From contig OX485803.1 of the NCBI GenBank assembly GCA_950295325.1, positions 6,758,001 to 6,822,000 on the forward strand: a stretch of DNA of 64,000 nt. Direction: 5' to 3'. Both the position numbers and the translations under genes were made by a program. Below, one piece after another: positions 58,791 to 64,000 of this stretch. The DNA comes from Polytrichum commune. Taxonomy: Eukaryota; Streptophyta; Polytrichopsida; Polytrichales; Polytrichaceae. Numbering within the stretch: the first letter of the stretch is position 1; the number at the start of each line of letters is the position of its first letter. A model generated the notes under the pieces. That model was not told the DNA's origin, did no database searches, and was given only the letters and a program-made list of their open reading frames with translations.

Positions 58791-61707
58791 CAGGTTCAGG
58801 GTGTTGCCTTGCTTGTGGGTGTCTACTTTGTGGGTGTGAACCATTCAATTTGTTCCAAAAGACAATTGCAGTAAATATAACAGACCAGAAATCTCATCAT
58901 CAATGCTCTTTCCAGTAACTTCCTCCGACTTTCCTCTCCTAAAGGCTAAACCTCCTAGTCCCGTGTCCCCCCATCATGAACAAAAACTATTAAAGGTCAT
59001 TTAGTTACCACATAAAGTGTACAAGCAACAGTTTGTAACTTGCGTGGACTAATTACTCTAATGTGGCCGATTTGCGAGTACAGTCCCAATTTGCAAATTA
59101 AGTACAGGCCAAGCCTTGTCAGTTTTAACCTACTCGTGAGTCGTAATAAAATACCAGAATAACAGCATCAGTCTCCATGTCTCCACCGGTATGTACATAA
59201 TCAGTACGTGTCACTGCAAGGAGGTAGGGTACTTTGATATGAAAACGGTAGGGCCCCATGACATAATTTTTTTGTGTGTCAAAGCCAACAAGGATGAATA
59301 GTGTTTAGTGAACTTTCTTTCATATATGGGAGTTGTGTCATTTCTTTGTCATGCAATATACTTTAATTAAGTTGTTATTAGCCGTTCCATTCTAATAATA
59401 TCAAGACAATGCTTCAACCAAATTTTTTAGCCTGAATCTGTTAGTGCAGTGTTCTTATGTGAGAATGAACAAAGTATATTTTGAATAGAATTTGGCTTAT
59501 TCGTGGCCCCACCCAACGTACAAACTCAACTGAACAATGTTGCGAAAACTTTGTGGAGATTTTCTTATATTTTTGGCTACTCGATAGATCTAAGCTCTAT
59601 GTTATACTCATTAGATATAAATTCCATGTACATTATTGAATGCACATGGAAGAATGTTCTCTCTTTGTTTACTCTTGAGATCTTGTTATAATGATCTATT
59701 TCCCCTCTTCTAAATTTTACATTTTAGGCTACTCATTCAAGCTTACTCACTGGATTCCTTTATTATTATTGAATGACTGTGAAGGAATGTTATATCTTTG
59801 TTTAGTTTTAGATGTCTTCTAGATCTAGATCTAGATGTGAGTCACCTTCCTAAGTAATTTTTAAGGTGGGAGAGAGGGAATTACTGCATACTAGTGTGTC
59901 TCTCATTCATCCAAGATAGAAGCACTGAATTAGTAAGTGGTCTCGTATATTATTATTTTTAGTTATTTAGATACCGGATTTGAGTTTAAGGACCCCAAAT
60001 TAGCCCAATCCATGTCATTTGAGACGAATATGCCAAAAAAATTTAGAAGGCACGTTTCTATGTTGGATGGATCATGGATGAGAGGCACATTTCTTGATAA
60101 ATCCTTACATTTCAAGGTAAAGATTTAATTGATAATTGAGTGATCTACAAGAAACCATTTGGCAAGGGCCTCTGGACTATGTGAGAATTGTGTGAGAATT
60201 TCCCTTAAGAACCACAAGAGGGAGGCTATAAATCTGATGATGCCCTTGCAAAGTTTGACAAGATAAGGGGCGTAAACGAGTTCCTCTATCACGTAGCACA
60301 TTAGAACACCTAAATTTGACTTAGTTAATTAGCTTAGGTTGTTTATCCTTCTTGGGTTTGTTGCTTCCATTGCGAGTACCCTATAAAGCCCGTCCTGCTC
60401 TCTGTTTCATGTCCCAATGACCTTGTGTGTTTTCAACATTGAAATAAATCACGTTTCAATTGTCTAACAAAATCATTTCCTCAATAAACCATTTTTTAGG
60501 GAATCGTCTAATTAATTTGACCATGCCTACGTCCTTCGAACTCTCAAGATTCACCTTACATATCCTGCAACATCTACATAGAAATCTGTTGTGTTCTTGG
60601 AAGATGATCCAGCAATCGGAAACTCTGAGACCTTCAAACTTTTTGTTGAAGACAGTGGTGGGCACTGGGACGGCAGTGCTGTTCATATTTGACTACGTCA
60701 TGGCCTACTTCCCAGATTTCATTCTTCTATCTCCTATTGTAAAGTAAGTACGAGTTTAGTGAGCGGTTCTCTCACACTGGCAGCCTGCAGGGTGGATTTC
60801 AGAGCCAATGTGCCCATTATTGAATCCAAGATCAATTGGCTGTCAACTGATTTATATATATATGTTCGGATTTTGCATACAGTGTAAGTAATTGCACACA
60901 CAAACACCAGACTCCTGGGTAACTGCATCCGTTCACTCTAGGACCAGGGCAAAAGGTGCCATTGCAACCTTAAATGTGACATGTGCACATGCTCGGTTTA
61001 GTAAGGTGAGTGTACCTATTATGGAAACTTTTTTAATTCCAATATACCGTAGAGGTGAAGCTAGTTCATCACTCCAATTTTATTTTTTTATCTTGTCTAG
61101 GCTATTCTAAAAATGATTTGTCATTGTATCAAGGTGGTCCACTTCAATTGGAGTTTTTGAGTGGAATAGATTGGTTCAATAAAATTAATTTTGTCCGTAT
61201 GAGTACTTGGTCGGGCTCCTGTCATCATAATGTGGCCATCACTCCTTGCACATGGTCATTTCTTCTTGCAAACAGGCGACACTAGTTTCAAGATGACTAA
61301 TATCTTAAAAAATCTTGAGGCCGTCATTGCTTGATGTGAACAATGCATTTCAAACATCTTTAGCAATTAAGTGTGCGCTTGCGGGCTCCAACTCACATTC
61401 AATTATGAGTGGTAATTAGTAATGCTTTATGCACTACATCAATTTCTATATTTGTCACAATAATGTTGCATTCTACTATAGAGTGTGCCGCATGAAATGA
61501 AGACTGCTAAATTAATGCAAAATCTTTGAAATAATGAAGTCCACATTACATAGGAAAGAGTGTAGAATGACAAAATATTTACATATTATGTGAATGAATT
61601 ATTTTGTACAGTTTATTTGGAGTTGAAAGTTATTCATCAATGATTCAAAGATGTATCATAAAACATTACATGTCATGTATATACGTTGGAGATGTGACAT
61701 GTCCATT
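58791..61707. other. Non-coding stretch
   Basis: A TCTAGA-rich palindromic tract lies near 59817-59836. A phrase at 60998-61080 (GTGTACCTATTATGG, GAAGCTAGTTCATC) recurs in diverged form at 62315-62395, on the far side of the 61718 element. Open frames near 60460-60750 on both strands are unrecognised. Confidence 0.45.
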
Positions 61708-61717
61708 GGAGCTTATC

Positions 61718-62303
61718 CCCGGGTACGCAACTCCCGTATTATATGGTCCTGATTATAATCACTTATAATACGTTTTAGTCCAATATTGAGTGATACAATT
61801 TGTTTTAATGTAGGAAACCCTTGTAGCCCTTCTAACATGGAATCCAAAAATGTAATTATATATAGGAGATGAATATATTTTGAAGCATATAATTGCATTA
61901 AAAACCTAATTATATGATTTTTTTAATACATGTACGATAGGTCAAACTACCCAACTTTTTGGACTTTTTAATAAAATTTTAACATTGTGAATGAATTATA
62001 ATTTTAATAGGAGGCAACTATTCGTGGCTTAAAATTTTAATGGGAGGCTTAATAAATATGCAACCCAACTTTTTTTCATCTCATTTATTTAATTTGGTCT
62101 TCACCCAAATTTTTTTTCATCTCATTTTATTTAATTTGGTCTTTACCCAAATTTTTTTTCATCTCATTTTATTTAATTTGGTCTTCACCCAACTTTTTGA
62201 TCATTTTAATTTGATATAATTTGATATAATTTTTACAAAAGCCGTCCTCTAAGCCGTTTTAAGTACGATGCCCCCTGTGTATAATATGGGAGTTGCGTAC
62301 CCG
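61718..62303. mobile_element. 586-bp TIR element, 10-bp TSD (Mutator-like)
   Basis: The left end CCCGGGTACGCAACTCCCGT pairs with the right end ATGGGAGTTGCGTACCCG. The flanks are exact GGAGCTTATC repeats (61708-61717, 62304-62313). TSD length of 9-10 bp suggests a Mutator-like element. It contains a tandem array of 40-42-bp units and no coding sequence. Confidence 0.82.
62063..62200. repeat. 40-42-bp tandem array inside the 61718 element
   Basis: Units beginning ACCCAA(C/A)TTTTTTTCATC start at 62063, 62103, 62145 and 62187 (the last partial), each followed by TTATTTAATTTGGTCTT. Confidence 0.85.
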
Positions 62304-62564
62304 GGAGCTTATCAAGGTAAGCGCACCTATTCTAGACACTTTTTGAATTGCATTATTCCATATGAGTGAGGCTAGTTTATCGCTGGAGTTTGGCGTGATG
62401 AGCTACATATTCATTTTACTAAAATATTTTGAACAAATTATTTGAAAATTCTGGAAAAAATGTCATCAGTGCTTAAAGCATGTATCATAATACATTACAT
62501 GTCATGTGATAACGTTAGAGATAGCATGAGATAATAGATTGCATTGAGTTCATTGCTTCTAACT

Positions 62565-62909
62565 CTCGGGGGGGGGGGGGGGGGCAGTGTGTTAAAAAGT
62601 TAAGGATATAGGTGCGAACAACCACTATTTTATAGGGGGGTATTACTTTCAATTCTCTTCTTTTTTTCACATGCTATCATTATGTAAATTTCTACTTTGG
62701 GTTAATAGAAAAATGGCTTGCATTACTTATAATTTCAAATTACCTATTATTCCATACCCTATAGTACTTAAAAGATGTCCAATGCCATTTTTTGATACCC
62801 TATATTACTCTTAAGCCCAATTATAAATTTTTGCTCCCATGTTTTTAAAATACCCTATCATTTGTTCGCACGTATATTGCTACTCCAACCAATGACTACC
62901 CCCCCCGAG
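62565..62909. mobile_element. 345-bp hAT-type MITE with poly-G/poly-C ends, copy E2
   Basis: Ends CTCGGGGGG and CCCCCCGAG, with exact 8-bp duplications TTCTAACT at 62557-62564 and 62910-62917. It is nearly identical to 30509-30853, including GTGCGAACAACCACTATTTT and the internal ATACCCTATA motifs. The close match of the two copies implies recent activity. Confidence 0.92.
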
Positions 62910-62917
62910 TTCTAACT

Positions 62918-64000
62918 CAAAGAATAAGTCTTCTATAATCATTGTCTGAAAACATGAGACTCCTTTACTGTTTTAGTAAACTAAGTACTTTGAGAAGATT
63001 TAATACTAAGTATCCTACTGAATGTATCTATGAGTTGGAGTATACGTCTATGGAGATTATTGGGTGGCTTTCTCCCGACTTATGACAAACTCAATTGCAA
63101 GTCCATGGTTAGACAAAGTGTAGAGGTTGTACTCAGAAAAGGGAAATATCGATTTTTTAAAGGAGATAAGATGAGTGGATAAAGAGATAATCTCCACACA
63201 ATGTTAGACTCACTTGACAAATATGTATGAATATGTTGCTAGTATTAAGCGCTCAAGGAATCTGATCTCAACTTTGCAAAAAGTTTGCACTGATTTTCAC
63301 AATTATTTTGGAAGTCATTAGAAAGATTGTGAGACATAAGTTATATTAGAGTTAAAAAGAAAAAATATTGGAAATTTGTATTGTTAAGAAGAGATTAGCT
63401 TGCATCAACAGAACTTAAGTCTAGTACATAAATCTAACATAAGTTTACAAAGACTATTTAAAACTAGGCATCATGTAAGGGTTTTGTGTGGATGATGATC
63501 ACCAATAGGCAATAGCGCAAGAAAAATATATTGGAAATTTTGTAATTCTGAAGGTGTTCACTACTTGTCTGTTGGTGAATTTTTGAACTATTCCATTAGT
63601 AATAGTCATTGGATCGCCATGGCAGCGGTTCACAGCTCCCTCCCACTCATTGAGCTAATGAGATCAAATGAAATGAGACTAGTTCCTTGGAGAATGAGGA
63701 GTAAGCAAAGACTGTATCACCACTCTGGAGCAAAGAAATAAAATGACTCGACGGTTCTTCCCAGCTTCTCCGTTGCTCAAGGCTACACAATTTCCTGACG
63801 TGAAACAGAGGTGACAGGACTGAGCTGTGAGCTTAATTGAGAATTGTGAATCATCATCTGTACCACCAAGATCTGTATGTGCTTACAAAGAACTTAAGAA
63901 AAAAGTTAATGTTATCCATGGACCATGGCAAGTACGTCCATGTAAATTAAGGGTAGTAGCTCAATAATCCTGGCTCACTGAGCTCGAAGGGAGGTTTGCA
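62918..64000. other. Right-edge stretch, no gene confirmed
   Basis: Mostly AT-rich. From about 63600 GC rises and a 40-codon frame (63619, MAAVHSSLPLIELM start) is open, but it lacks a recognisable domain. It may be the leader, 3' region or an exon of a gene beyond the window. Confidence 0.35.

Noticed and set aside
1..64000. CRISPR array, operon structure or prokaryotic signals
   Set aside because: The spliced genes and repeat types are eukaryotic; the regular arrays seen lack spacer-repeat organisation.

Overview
This is a stretch of nuclear DNA from a land plant. The evidence is spliced genes with GT-AG introns, telo-box motifs (AAACCCTA) in two leaders, a plant-only BURP-domain gene, a DA1-type ubiquitin-interacting protein, and tRNA- and 5S-derived repeats. 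Introns inside the coding regions are short (about 80-720 bp, most under 350) and gene density is low. That fits a bryophyte or other early-diverging plant better than a conifer, but I cannot name the species.

Four genes are well supported. (1) The first two coding exons of a DA1/DAR-like gene on the minus strand (546-1326) run off the left edge; its probable leader and TATA box lie near 3300-3550. (2) A complete type I mannose-6-phosphate isomerase (16797-18761, plus, five exons, 430 aa) contains one GC-AG intron. (3) Mitochondrial ribosomal protein L21 (20851-23361, minus, five exons, 288 aa) is tail-to-tail with it. (4) A BURP-domain protein with a signal peptide (54354-56150, plus, two exons, 358 aa). 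They are unrelated housekeeping, growth-control and secreted-protein genes and show no shared pathway. Each has diverged tandem duplications in its leader, an intron or its 3' flank.

The rest is a graveyard of small non-autonomous DNA transposons, many with intact target-site duplications (TSDs). There are PIF/Harbinger-type elements (3-bp TSD; 13350, 23757, 31849, 52936, possibly 5605), hAT-type elements with 8-bp TSDs and G-rich ends (9173, 11547, 26952, 30509, 32203, 48720, 62565), and Mutator-type elements with 9-10-bp TSDs (46367, 58698, 61718). There is also a TA-target element beside the DA1-like promoter (3601), a pogo-like element with transposase remains (50140), a SINE (13611), a 5S-rRNA-derived relic in an L21 intron (22208), and two LTR-like repeats (36290, 43590).

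Copies of the same family serve as empty sites for one another. They prove three nested insertions: SINE into Harbinger, hAT into Harbinger, and the 93-bp foldback into a 605-bp inverted-repeat element. The two related hAT copies at 11547 and 32203 differ by a completely non-homologous internal block. Large parts of 36.6-43.6 kb, 50.8-52.9 kb and 58.8-61.7 kb hold nothing I recognise beyond decayed repeats.
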